Shown piece by piece: positions 7,871 to 16,472 of a DNA stretch of 64,000 bases (position 1 is its first letter; every line of letters begins with the position of its first letter). Position numbers and translations under genes: made by a program. This DNA is from Humibacter sp049446075. GTDB taxonomy: Bacteria; Actinomycetota; Actinomycetes; Actinomycetales; Microbacteriaceae. The stretch spans positions 186,001 to 250,000 of the forward strand of contig NZ_JBMSEB010000001.1 of NCBI RefSeq assembly GCF_049446075.1, in the 5' to 3' direction. The notes beneath the pieces were generated by a model. That model ran no database searches, was not told the origin of the DNA, and worked only from the letters and a program-made list of their open reading frames with translations.

Positions 7871-8353
7871 TCAGCGCAGCAGTTCCTGCCAGCCGTCGCC
7901 GACGGCATCCTCGAAGATCAGGCTCGTCTGAGTGTGTGCGACCGCCGGGTCGCCCGTGAGGTACTCCAGCACGAAGTCGCGCAACTCCCCCGCATCGCGT
8001 GCCGCCACGTGCAGCAGGTAGTCGTCTGCACCCGCGGTGTGGAAGAGGCGTAGCACGCCCGGCCAGTGCGGGGCGGCCGCACGGAACGCGTCGATCTGGG
8101 CTCGCGAGTGCTTGGCCAGTCGCACCGCGATCATGGCCTGCAACGGGATGCCTGCGGCCGGGAGATCGACATCCAGCCGGTATCCCGCGATCACGCCTCT
8201 GCGCCGCAACGACTTCAGACGAAGCGACACGGTGGACTCGGCGACGCCGAGTTGGGCGGCCAGGGCCGCGCCCGTGACGCGGGAGTTGCGGGACAGCGCG
8301 AGCACGAGTGCCCGGTCGATCGGGTCGAGTTCGGAAATCTTCGGATCTGGCAT
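7871..8353 (-). CDS. Lrp/AsnC family transcriptional regulator
   Basis: A 160-residue regulator with an N-terminal AsnC-type helix-turn-helix (LDPIDRALVLALSRNSRVTGAALAA, then GVAESTVSLRLKSLRRRGVI) and a C-terminal RAM/AsnC ligand-binding domain ending near FEDAVGDGW. The ATG at 8353 gives the usual family length. The gene is divergent from a Cys/Met-metabolism PLP enzyme, and neighbours of this type are often direct targets, with the amino acid substrate or product as effector. This pairing resembles mdeR-mdeA of pseudomonads; the specific target is inferred. Confidence 0.93.
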   Translation of the reverse strand: MPDPKISELDPIDRALVLALSRNSRVTGAALAAQLGVAESTVSLRLKSLRRRGVIAGYRLDVDLPAAGIPLQAMIAVRLAKHSRAQIDAFRAAAPHWPGVLRLFHTAGADDYLLHVAARDAGELRDFVLEYLTGDPAVAHTQTSLIFEDAVGDGWQELLR

Positions 8354-8456
8354 GGCGGCGTCCTCGTCGATGCAAGAGTATGCGGTCAAAGGCGTGACCC
8401 TCGAAGGATATTCGGTTCTTCTTCCTCTGCATCGCTGTATCTGCTGATCTGGAGGC
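8354..8456. promoter_or_regulatory. Divergent control region of the lrp-like and PLP-enzyme genes
   Basis: A 103-bp region richer in A and T than its flanks. It carries CGAA-N5-TTCG at 8402-8414, a possible half-symmetric regulator site. Both genes must be read from here. I cannot place confident -10 or -35 boxes. Confidence 0.4.
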
Positions 8457-9731
8457 ATGGCAGCTTCTTCTTCGCCCTCCCGCCCGGCCCGGGCCCACCT
8501 GGAGACCGTGGCCGTGCACGCCGGAATGGAGGGGCTCACCGAGGCCGGATCACACGTTCCGCCGATCGACCTCTCGACGACCAACCCGCTGCCCGGCGTG
8601 GAGGCCGGGGGCGACTCCTACGAGAACCTGGCGACGGGCGGCGAACCGCAGCCGGGCGACTCGGCCGTCTATCAGCGGCTGTGGCAGCCGGGCGTCGCAC
8701 GCTTCGAACGGGCGCTCGCCGAGCTCGAAGGAACCGAGGAATCAGTCGCGTTCGGCACAGGCATGGCGGCCCTCACCGCCTGCTTGATGGCCGCCGTGGC
8801 CGCAGGCACGCCGCACATCGTGGCCGTTCGCCCGCTCTACGGCGGAACCGACCACGTGCTGAAGACCGGCCTTCTGGGAACGAGCGTCACGTGGGCGAGC
8901 CAGAACGGCATCGCCTCCGCAGTCCGACCCGACACCGGTCTCGTCGTGCTCGAGACTCCGGCCAACCCGACGCTCGAGCTCGTCGACATCGCGGATGCCG
9001 TGGCGCAGGCAGGCTCGGTCCCCGTTCTCGTCGACAACACCTTCGCTTCGCCCGTTCTGCAGCGCCCCGCCGAGCACGGCGCCCGGCTCGTTCTGCACAG
9101 CGCCACCAAGTATCTCGGCGGCCACGGCGACGTGATGGGCGGCGTGGTGGCCACCGACGACGAGTGGGCGCGTCGGCTCAGGAGTCTGCGTGCCCTGACG
9201 GGCGCGCTCCTCCACCCGTTCGCCGCATATCTGCTGCACCGTGGGCTTCGGACCCTGCCCATCCGCGTTCGCGCCCAGCAGGCGACGGCATCCGAGCTTG
9301 CACACCGTCTGCAGGAGCATCCGGCAGTGCACCGCGTGCTGTACCCGGGATTGCCTGGGCAGGATCCGCTCGGCCTCCTAGGGCGCCAGCTCGACGGCCC
9401 GGGTTCTCTGATCTCGCTCGACCTGGGCGACCATGACAGTGCGGTGCGGTTCGCTGAAGCATGCACGCTGGTGACTCACGCGGTGTCGCTCGGTGGCGTG
9501 GATTCGCTCGTGCAGCACCCTGCGTCGCTCACGCACCGGCCGGTCGAAGCCGCCGCGAAACCCCATCAGGGTGTCGTGCGGCTCTCGATCGGTCTCGAGC
9601 ACGTCGACGACCTGACCGACGATCTGATGCACGCTCTCGACGCGGCCGCGGGAAAGCGACCGTCGTCGAGGCGACCTGCGTCGGAGCGACCTACGGCGCG
9701 CCGGTCAGTGGTGGCCGAGTCGTTTGCGTAA
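8457..9731 (+). CDS. PLP-dependent Cys/Met metabolism enzyme (cystathionine gamma-lyase/synthase or methionine gamma-lyase type)
   Basis: A 424-residue fold-type I PLP enzyme. Evidence includes YQRLWQPGVARFERALAELEG, FGTGMAA (cofactor phosphate region), VLETPANPT, VDNTFASP, and the Schiff-base lysine in SATKYLGGHGD (Lys218). The C-terminal GGVDSLVQHPASLTH and VRLSIGLEHVDDL blocks are typical. Family members act on cysteine, homocysteine, cystathionine or methionine, and the sequence alone does not fix which. ATG 8457 follows CTGGAGG. The last 20 or so residues are Arg/Ser-rich and run 27 bp into the end of the opposing helicase gene. An adjacent Lrp-type regulator supports an amino acid catabolic or sulfur role. 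Confidence 0.9.
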   Translation: MAASSSPSRPARAHLETVAVHAGMEGLTEAGSHVPPIDLSTTNPLPGVEAGGDSYENLATGGEPQPGDSAVYQRLWQPGVARFERALAELEGTEESVAFGTGMAALTACLMAAVAAGTPHIVAVRPLYGGTDHVLKTGLLGTSVTWASQNGIASAVRPDTGLVVLETPANPTLELVDIADAVAQAGSVPVLVDNTFASPVLQRPAEHGARLVLHSATKYLGGHGDVMGGVVATDDEWARRLRSLRALTGALLHPFAAYLLHRGLRTLPIRVRAQQATASELAHRLQEHPAVHRVLYPGLPGQDPLGLLGRQLDGPGSLISLDLGDHDSAVRFAEACTLVTHAVSLGGVDSLVQHPASLTHRPVEAAAKPHQGVVRLSIGLEHVDDLTDDLMHALDAAAGKRPSSRRPASERPTARRSVVAESFA

Positions 9732-11690
9732 CAGGTCGATGCGCGCCTGAAGCTGTGTGACGCTGGCCTGTGCGACGGCCGGACCACCGCACAGCTTTCG
9801 GAGTTCGGCGTGGACGAGGCCGTGCGGCTCGCCGCTTTGCTTGGCATAGAGCCCGACGAGACTGTTCAGCAGGCTGCGCTGCTCCTTCAGGGTGCGGTAG
9901 ACGGGTGCCGGTGCCTTCGGAGCGTCCGCCTGGGCTGGTGCACGATGCGCGGCGCGCTTCGCTTGACGCGCCTGGCGGGTGCGCAGCAAATCGTGCACCT
10001 GATCGGGTTCCAGCAGGCCGGGGATGCCGATGAAATCCCATTCCTCGTCGCTTCCCGGTTCCGCGTACCCGCCGAAGTCGGCGCCGTCGTAGAGCACCCG
10101 GTCGAAGGCGGCGTGCGAGTCGAGCGCTTCGAAGGCGAACTCCTGCTGCAAGGAGTCGGATGCCTTGTCCGACCGCTCGGCCGCCGCCATCATGGCGTCC
10201 TCCGGATTCCAGAGGTCGCCGTCGCCTTCGGCGGAGACGCGGTCGAGCGCATGGTCGCGCTCCAGTTCCATGTGACGTGCGAGGGCTACCAGCACGGGCA
10301 CGTCCGGCAGGAAGACCGTCGCCGTCTCGCCTCGACGTCGGGCACGCACGAAGCGACCGATGGCCTGTGCGAAGAAGAGCGGGGTGGCGGCGCTCGTCGC
10401 GTACACGCCGACAGCGAGGCGCGGAACGTCGACGCCCTCCGAGACCATGCGAACCGCGACCATCCAGCGGGACGAGCCCTGCGAGAACTCTTCGATGCGG
10501 TCGCTTGACTCCTTCTCGTCGGAGAGGACGACGGTGACCTTCTCACTGCAGATACCCTCGAGGATCGCGGCATAGGAGCGTGCGGCCACCTGATCGGTGG
10601 CGATCACGAGACCGCCGGCATCCGGCACCTGCTGTCGTACCTCGCTCAGGCGACGATCCGCGGCGTGCAGCACCTGAGGGATCCACTCCCCTTTCGGGTC
10701 CAGCGCGGTGCGCCACGCCTGAGCGGTGATGTCTTTGGTGTTGCCTTCGCCGAGCCTGGCCTCCATCTGGTCGCCGGTCTTCGTGCGCCAGCGCATGTGC
10801 CCCGCGTAGACCATGAACAGCACGGGACGCACGACGCCATCGGAGAGAGCCCGGCCGTACCCGTAGTTGTAATCGGTGCGGGAGGTGCGGATGCCTTCTT
10901 CGTTCTGCAGGTACGTCACGAACGGGATGGGCGAGGTGTCGCTGCGGAACGGCGTTCCAGTCAGCGACAGGCGGCGCTCGGCGTGCTCGAAGGAGTCGCG
11001 GATGGCGTCGCCCCAGCTCAGCGCGTCGCCGCCGTGGTGCACCTCGTCGAGGATGACCAGGGTGCGTCGGTCCAGCGTGATGTCGCGGTGCAGCGCGGCG
11101 TTCACGGCCACCTGCGCGTAGGTCACGGCGATGCCGCGATAGTGCGACCCGTATCTGCCGTGCGCATTCTTGAAGGCCGGATCGATGGGGATGCCCACGC
11201 GCGCCGCCGCCTCCGCCCACTGCCTCTTGAGGTGTTCGGTCGGTGCCACGATCGTCACCCGTTCGACGGTTCGCCGCTTCAACAGCTCGACCGCGAGACG
11301 AAGCGCGAACGTCGTCTTTCCCGCTCCGGGCGTGGCCGCAGCGAGGAAGTCGCGTGGCTCGTAGCGGAAGTACGCCTCGAGCGCCTCCGCCTGCCAGGCA
11401 CGGAGCTTGCTGGCGGTGCCCCATGGTGCGCGCGCCGGGAACGACGGCGAGAGGTGCTCGATCGCCCAGGTGCCGACGGTGTGATCTGCGTTCTGATCGG
11501 CATTCTCCTGGCCCGACGGCTGCTGACCGTCGTTGCTTTCGGCATCGGCGCGCGTCGACGCCGAATCGGAGGCCTGCGCGGGCTCGGACGCGGTCGGCTC
11601 GGCCATCGCATTCGGATCGGCCCTCGAGTCCGGATCCTGATCAGGGGTGTGGGCAGACGTCGAGACGGGTGCAGGGGTCGAGGCGCTCAC
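9705..11690 (-). CDS. DEAD/DEVH-box superfamily 2 helicase
   Basis: A 661-residue SF2 helicase. Motif I is ATPGAGKTT (119-127), motif II is DEVH in LVILDEVHHGGD, motif III is SLTGTPFRSD, and motif VI is QAIGRFVRARRRGE. The first 75 residues are Ala/Asp/Ser-rich and probably disordered. The C-terminal 150 residues match no domain I recognise. The start is set at GTG 11690 (VSASTPAPV), with TTG 11699 possible. The frame stays open far upstream only because it shadows the divergent SGNH gene. Similar helicases are conserved in Actinobacteria as predicted DNA repair or RNA helicases; the substrate is unknown. Confidence 0.9.
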   Translation of the reverse strand: MSASTPAPVSTSAHTPDQDPDSRADPNAMAEPTASEPAQASDSASTRADAESNDGQQPSGQENADQNADHTVGTWAIEHLSPSFPARAPWGTASKLRAWQAEALEAYFRYEPRDFLAAATPGAGKTTFALRLAVELLKRRTVERVTIVAPTEHLKRQWAEAAARVGIPIDPAFKNAHGRYGSHYRGIAVTYAQVAVNAALHRDITLDRRTLVILDEVHHGGDALSWGDAIRDSFEHAERRLSLTGTPFRSDTSPIPFVTYLQNEEGIRTSRTDYNYGYGRALSDGVVRPVLFMVYAGHMRWRTKTGDQMEARLGEGNTKDITAQAWRTALDPKGEWIPQVLHAADRRLSEVRQQVPDAGGLVIATDQVAARSYAAILEGICSEKVTVVLSDEKESSDRIEEFSQGSSRWMVAVRMVSEGVDVPRLAVGVYATSAATPLFFAQAIGRFVRARRRGETATVFLPDVPVLVALARHMELERDHALDRVSAEGDGDLWNPEDAMMAAAERSDKASDSLQQEFAFEALDSHAAFDRVLYDGADFGGYAEPGSDEEWDFIGIPGLLEPDQVHDLLRTRQARQAKRAAHRAPAQADAPKAPAPVYRTLKEQRSLLNSLVGLYAKQSGEPHGLVHAELRKLCGGPAVAQASVTQLQARIDLLRKRLGHH

Positions 11691-11805
11691 TTCACTCAAC
11701 GGTACCCAAACCGTGCGACGCTCGTGGCGCCATCCCCATCCATGAGTCGCCAAGGGGGACGAGAGCCGCCGAGGGGCCGCCAAACGCGCAGAGCAGAATG
11801 GAGGC

Positions 11806-12609
11806 ATGACGGACCCGCTGCATCCTTTCCACCGGTACGTCGCTGTCGGTGACTCGTTCACCGAGGGGATCGGTGACCCCGACGCGAACGCCCCTGGCGG
11901 ATATCGCGGATGGGCGGACCGTGTCGCCGAGGTGCTGGCACGAGGCACAGACGATTTCGCGTACGCGAACCTAGCCGTGCGGGGCAAGCTGATCCGGCAG
12001 ATCGCTGCCGACCAGGTGGGCCCGGCGGTCGCGTTGCGACCCGACCTCGTCACCATCTCCGCCGGAGGCAACGACGTGCTCCGTCCGGGAAGCGACCCGG
12101 ACGAGATCGCCGCGATCTTCGACGACGTCATCGCGAAGCTCTCGGGCACCGGAGCGGCCATCGTCGTCTTCACGGGCGTGGATGTCGGCTTCTCACCCGT
12201 CTTCAGGGCGATCCGCGGCAAGGTCGCGATCTATAACGAGAACGTACGTGTGATCGCTGAGCGATACGGATGCCTCGTCGCTGACCAGTGGGCGCTCAAA
12301 GACGTGCAGGACCAACGGCTCTGGTCGGTCGATCGCCTGCACATGAACCCGCTCGGCCACCACACGGTCGCGCGCATGGTGCTTGACACCCTCGGCGTGC
12401 CGCACGACCTGCAGCCCATGGAACCCGAGCCGCTTCCGGAGCGCTCCTGGCGTCAGGCGCGCGCGGAGGACCTCTCGTGGGCCAAGGAGTATTTCGTGCC
12501 ATGGGTCGTTCGCCGCATCAAGGGCGTGTCAAGCGGCGACCACCTGCTGCCGAAGCGGCCCGAGCCGGCACCCGTCACAGTGCCGGGCGACGAAGAGACG
12601 GCGATGTAG
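11806..12609 (+). CDS. SGNH/GDSL-type hydrolase
   Basis: A 267-residue esterase/lipase-like protein. Block I is VAVGDSFTEG with the nucleophile Ser, block II is the Gly in NLAVRG, block III is SAGGNDVL, and block V is DRLHMNPLGH with the catalytic Asp and His. No signal peptide is visible, so it is probably cytoplasmic. The last 60 residues, after the fold, are charged and not recognised. The substrate could be a lipid, sugar acetate or peptidoglycan fragment. It diverges from the helicase across 115 bp and runs tail to tail with the carboxypeptidase gene, 12 bp apart. Confidence 0.93.
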   Translation: MTDPLHPFHRYVAVGDSFTEGIGDPDANAPGGYRGWADRVAEVLARGTDDFAYANLAVRGKLIRQIAADQVGPAVALRPDLVTISAGGNDVLRPGSDPDEIAAIFDDVIAKLSGTGAAIVVFTGVDVGFSPVFRAIRGKVAIYNENVRVIAERYGCLVADQWALKDVQDQRLWSVDRLHMNPLGHHTVARMVLDTLGVPHDLQPMEPEPLPERSWRQARAEDLSWAKEYFVPWVVRRIKGVSSGDHLLPKRPEPAPVTVPGDEETAM

Positions 12610-12621
12610 ACCGCGACCCGG

Positions 12622-13944
12622 TCACGGCAGGAGCAGCTGCGGGTGCGTCAACCGCCAGCCGAGGCCCGGATCTTCGACCGCCTTCGACACCGTGAGCGCG
12701 CTGCTGAAGCTCTGACCGCCGCCGGCGAACGTGACGGTTCCGACCTCGTCGCCCGGCTTCGCCACGGTGCCTGGGGTCGAACGCACCGTGACCTTGATGG
12801 GCGCGTTCGAGAAGACGAAGATGCCGCCCGTCTTCTGGCTCTTCAGTTGCGCAGTGTCGCCCCACACACTGCGGTACGTTCCGTAGTCGGCGCCGGCAGA
12901 GCCCACCGTCACCTCGTGGAAGCCGTCCTCCACGCTCTTGAGCAACGTCGGAACATCCGTCCAGAGGTTGGTGTAGTCCGGAGCGCCGGTGACGACCCCG
13001 ACGAGCTTCAGCGGATGTCCGTGCACCGTCACCGAGGCGGCGAACAGCAGGCAGTGCCCTGCCTGGTCCGTCCATCCCGTCTTGATGCCGACGATCCCGT
13101 CGTGGCCGAGCAGCTCGTTGCCGTTCTGCACCGTGCCGGCACCCGGCAGGTCAGCCGTCGGTGTATCGACGATCTGCGCGAGCACAGGATTCGCGATCAC
13201 GAGCTTGCCGACACTCACGAGATCCGGCGGGGTGCTCACGCTGCCAGGGTCGAGGCCGGACGGGTCGGTCAGGTGCGTCCCGGTGAAACCGTGCGAGCTC
13301 AACCACGAGTTGGCGTAGGTGAGGAACGCGTCGACGGAGCCGAAGCCCCAGATGGCCAGCGAGATGGCGTAATTGTTCGCGCTGGGCAGCAGCATGGCCG
13401 TCAGCGCCTGCTTCTCGGTGAGCTGCTCCCCCGCCTGCACGGGTGCCCACGAGCCGTCCTCTGCCCACACCTGGTGCAGGATGTCGACGTCAGCGCTCGT
13501 AAACGTGATGGTCGGTCCCTCGCTGCCCTGTGGGATCGGATGCTTGTCCAGCAGCACGAGCGCGGTGATCGTCTTCGTCATGCTCGCGATCGGCTCGCTC
13601 TGCATGCTGCCGTTCTGCACGAGCAGCCCGTCGCGGCCGACGAGACCGACCGCCGCGCTGCCCCACGCTGGGAAGGCGGGTTGCACGGCGTCTGCACGGA
13701 AGGTGGTGGAAGCGGATGCGGCCTCGGCCGCGGCAGGCAGCGGCGCGACCGCGGCCAGCGCGGTGTAGACGGCCGTGATGACGAGGACTGCGAGCACGGT
13801 GAGCGTCGCAAACCGCCTGCGTCGCACCCGACCCGCGCGCTTGCGCCCACGCCCTGACGCGGCGCGGGCGTCGGCAGCGGCGAGCGATGCGACGTCGTCG
13901 CTTTCTGTGCTCGGGGGTCGAGAGGCGTCAGGCACGGCTGCCAT
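12622..13944 (-). CDS. Serine-type D-Ala-D-Ala carboxypeptidase (PBP5-like, family S11)
   Basis: A 440-residue penicillin-binding protein that trims the terminal D-Ala of peptidoglycan stem peptides. The three active-site motifs are SMTK (Ser121, Lys124), SAN (Ser188, Asn190) and KTG (288-290). A basic stretch RVRRRR is followed by a membrane segment at about 45-70, so the protein is anchored or exported with the catalytic domain outside. The first 45 residues are an Ala/Asp/Arg-rich cytoplasmic extension. A PBP5-type C-terminal domain follows KTG. It is preceded by only 27 bp from the end of the methyltransferase gene upstream and may share its transcript. Confidence 0.93.
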   Translation of the reverse strand: MAAVPDASRPPSTESDDVASLAAADARAASGRGRKRAGRVRRRRFATLTVLAVLVITAVYTALAAVAPLPAAAEAASASTTFRADAVQPAFPAWGSAAVGLVGRDGLLVQNGSMQSEPIASMTKTITALVLLDKHPIPQGSEGPTITFTSADVDILHQVWAEDGSWAPVQAGEQLTEKQALTAMLLPSANNYAISLAIWGFGSVDAFLTYANSWLSSHGFTGTHLTDPSGLDPGSVSTPPDLVSVGKLVIANPVLAQIVDTPTADLPGAGTVQNGNELLGHDGIVGIKTGWTDQAGHCLLFAASVTVHGHPLKLVGVVTGAPDYTNLWTDVPTLLKSVEDGFHEVTVGSAGADYGTYRSVWGDTAQLKSQKTGGIFVFSNAPIKVTVRSTPGTVAKPGDEVGTVTFAGGGQSFSSALTVSKAVEDPGLGWRLTHPQLLLP

Positions 13945-13971
13945 ATTAAGGGCGCGCGCTATGTGCCGGTT

Positions 13972-14805
13972 TCAGGAATGCGCCGACGTGTTCGACTCTG
14001 CAGGGATGCGCAGCGCGTACAACGCCACTGCGGCGGCCGCAGCCACGTTGAGCGAGTCGACCCCGTGCGACATCGGAATCGTGACGACGCTGTCCGCTTC
14101 CGCGAGCGCCCGGCGGCTGAGGCCGTCTCCCTCCGAACCCATGACGAGTGCGACTCGGTCAGGCGGATTCGCGGCGAACGCATCGAGGCTCACCGCGTCT
14201 TCTGCGAGGGCGAGCGCTGCGAGGTGGAAGCCGGCGTCGTGCAGTCGCGGCACGGCATCCTGCCACTCCCCTATGCGTGTCCACGGCACCTGCAGCACGG
14301 TGCCCATGCTTACGCGAACGCTGCGCCGGTACAACGGATCGGCGCAGCGCGGGGTGACGAGAACTGCGTCTGCTCCGAGACCCGCCACCGCCCGGAACGC
14401 TGCGCCGACGTTTGTGTGGTCGACGATGTCCTCCAGCACAACGACGCGGCGTGCTCCGTCGAGCACCTCTTCCAGCGCCGGAAGAGCCGGCCGATGCATG
14501 GCGGCCAGCGCACCGCGGTGCAGGTGGAACCCGGTGAGCGCGGTGAGGGCATCCTCGCTGCCCACGTAGACCGGAAGGTCGGGGAAGCCCTGCAGGAGGG
14601 GCTCCAGATCGGGCAGCCAGCGCTCGTGCAGGAGCACCGAGCGAGGAATGTGCCCGGCGGCGAGGGCGCGCGCGATCACCTTGGTCGACTCCGCCAGGTA
14701 CAACCCCCCTGCCGGCTCGAGCGCGCGTCGCAGCGCGACGTCGGTCAGGCGGGCGAAGTCGGCGAGTTCTGGGGCGTCGATCGTGTCGATGGGGATGATC
14801 TGCAT
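13972..14805 (-). CDS. TrmH/SpoU-family RNA 2'-O-methyltransferase
   Basis: A 277-residue SPOUT methyltransferase. Motif 1 is NVGAAFRAVAGLG, motif 2 is LVMGSEGDGLS, and motif 3 is IPMSHGVDSLNVAAAAAVALY, together forming the knotted SAM-binding site. An N-terminal substrate-binding domain includes LYLAESTKVIARAL. The target, rRNA or tRNA ribose, is not determined by sequence. ATG 14805 gives the normal length; the frame upstream shadows the sirtuin gene. The gene is divergent from the sirtuin with 69 bp between starts. Confidence 0.93.
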   Translation of the reverse strand: MQIIPIDTIDAPELADFARLTDVALRRALEPAGGLYLAESTKVIARALAAGHIPRSVLLHERWLPDLEPLLQGFPDLPVYVGSEDALTALTGFHLHRGALAAMHRPALPALEEVLDGARRVVVLEDIVDHTNVGAAFRAVAGLGADAVLVTPRCADPLYRRSVRVSMGTVLQVPWTRIGEWQDAVPRLHDAGFHLAALALAEDAVSLDAFAANPPDRVALVMGSEGDGLSRRALAEADSVVTIPMSHGVDSLNVAAAAAVALYALRIPAESNTSAHS

Positions 14806-14874
14806 GGCGTCCAGGGGGAGGAAACAAATCCGAAAACTGCGCTGTTTACACTGAAGTCGAATGAGGGGAAATCC

Positions 14875-15720
14875 GTGAGCACAGCCATGACGACGGATGC
14901 CGGGATCGACTCCGCCCTCGACATCCTCGCAGACCGCAAGATCGCTGTGCTCACAGGTGCCGGTATCTCCACCGACTCGGGAATCCCGGACTACCGCGGA
15001 GAGGGCGCGCCCCGCCGCACACCGATGTCGTTCTCCCAGTTCCTCGGCGATCCGCGATCGCGCAAGCGGTATTGGGCTGGGAGCCATCTGGGTTACGAGC
15101 GGTTCAGAGCCGCCGAGCCTAATGCTGGTCACTTCGCACTCGTGCGCATGGAAGTGGCCGGCGTCGTCCCCGGCGTGATCACCCAGAATGTCGACGGGCT
15201 CCACAGCCGTGCTGGGTCGCGGCGTGTCGTGCCGCTGCACGGCACTATGGACCGCGTGCTGTGCCTGAGATGCGGGCAGATGTTCGCGCGTGAAGACGTG
15301 GCGGCTCAGATCGACGCCTTGAACCCGTGGCTTGGCAGTCCGGATGCCGTGACCATTGCCCCGGACGGCGACGCCGAGGTGACCGACGTCGACTCGTTCG
15401 CCATTCCGTCGTGCAGCGTGTGCGGCGGACCGCTCAAGCCCGATGTGGTGTTCTTCGGCGAGTTCGTCCCTCCGTTGCGATTCGAGGCCGCCCGCGAGCT
15501 GGTCGACGGCGCAGAGGCGCTGCTGGTGGCCGGATCGTCGCTCGCGGTGAACTCTGGCATCCGTCTCGTGGAGCACGCTCGGCGCCGTAAGCTGCCCATC
15601 GTGGTGGTGAACCGTGGCGAGACAAAAGGCGACACCAGGGCGACTCTGAAGCTGGATGCCGGCACCTCGGAGACGCTGGTAGCGCTCGCCGACGCTCTGG
15701 CCGGGACTTCGGCCGCGTGA
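14875..15720 (+). CDS. Sir2-family NAD-dependent protein deacylase
   Basis: A 281-residue sirtuin. The NAD-binding motif GAGISTDSGIPDYRG, the TQNVDGLH catalytic strand with the following HG, and two Cys pairs (CLRCG and CSVCGG) for the structural zinc are all present, as is the VVFFGEFVP block. It removes acetyl or other acyl groups from lysines using NAD. GTG 14875 follows GAGGGG; ATG 14887 is possible. The stop overlaps the next gene (GTGA), so it is translationally coupled to a histidine phosphatase. Confidence 0.95.
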   Translation: MSTAMTTDAGIDSALDILADRKIAVLTGAGISTDSGIPDYRGEGAPRRTPMSFSQFLGDPRSRKRYWAGSHLGYERFRAAEPNAGHFALVRMEVAGVVPGVITQNVDGLHSRAGSRRVVPLHGTMDRVLCLRCGQMFAREDVAAQIDALNPWLGSPDAVTIAPDGDAEVTDVDSFAIPSCSVCGGPLKPDVVFFGEFVPPLRFEAARELVDGAEALLVAGSSLAVNSGIRLVEHARRRKLPIVVVNRGETKGDTRATLKLDAGTSETLVALADALAGTSAA

Positions 15721-16472
15721 GCACGGCTCGCGCGAGGGCGCGGCGAGCCGGACCGCGGATGCCGCGTCGTGGCAGCGAAACGCTCCTCACGCTCGTGCGG
15801 CACGGCGAGACGGATTGGAACCGTGAGCGCCGAATCCAGGGCTCGTCCGATGTGCCACTGAATGAGGTGGGCGTTGCGCAGGCCGGTGCCGCCGGTGCCG
15901 CGCTCGCCGACGCGGGATACGCGGCGGTGTACGCGAGTCCGCAGTCGCGAGCGTTCGAGACCGCGCGCATCATCTCCGAAGCGATAGGCGTTCCGCTCTC
16001 CGGCACGTTCACGGAGCTGCGTGAACGGTCGTTCGGAGCGGCCGAAGGCATGACGGGCCCCGAGATCGGCGCGCGGTTTCCCCACGGCATCCCAGACGAG
16101 GAGGCCAGGGACGACGTGGTGCGCCGTTCACTGCCGGTGCTCCATCGCATCGCTCGTCGTCACCCGGGCGGCCAAGTGCTCGTCGTGACCCACGGCGCCG
16201 TCATCAGCTCGCTCGTTCGGCACCTCAGCGGCGGCACGCTGCCGAAGCCGGGCGAGGGCATCCTGAACCTATCGCTCACCCACCTCGTGCACACGCGGGA
16301 GGGGCTGGAGCTCGGCGAGTTCAACGTGCCGTCGCACGATGCGCAGCAGATCGCAGATTCCGTGCTGCTGGCATCGCAGCCCTCGGATCAGGACGTGGCG
16401 TCCAACGCCGCGCCCGACGCGACCTCTTCGAGCACGGCAAGCAGCGCGGCGGCGGATCCCGCCCAGGTGTAG
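15717..16472 (+). CDS. Histidine phosphatase family protein (phosphoglycerate mutase-like)
   Basis: A 251-residue branch-1 histidine phosphatase. The catalytic LVRHGETDWN motif (His29) and the second His in VVTHGAVI are present, with the acid/base Glu in ELRERSFG. The substrate is not clear; cofactor-independent small-molecule phosphatase activity is usual for such proteins. The last 35 residues are an Ala/Ser-rich tail that overlaps the 3' end of the opposing glycosyltransferase gene by 85 bp. The GTG start overlaps the sirtuin stop; ATG 15759 is an alternative. Confidence 0.92.
   Translation: MSTARARARRAGPRMPRRGSETLLTLVRHGETDWNRERRIQGSSDVPLNEVGVAQAGAAGAALADAGYAAVYASPQSRAFETARIISEAIGVPLSGTFTELRERSFGAAEGMTGPEIGARFPHGIPDEEARDDVVRRSLPVLHRIARRHPGGQVLVVTHGAVISSLVRHLSGGTLPKPGEGILNLSLTHLVHTREGLELGEFNVPSHDAQQIADSVLLASQPSDQDVASNAAPDATSSSTASSAAADPAQV

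Noticed and set aside
11691..12221. 177 extra codons in frame upstream of the helicase start
   Set aside because: The sequence is the antisense of the SGNH hydrolase gene and has no helicase-like features; it is open only because of high GC.
13963..14874. Long upstream extension of the sirtuin reading frame
   Set aside because: It is the reverse shadow of the TrmH-family gene; the sirtuin fold starts after 14875 with its own ribosome site.
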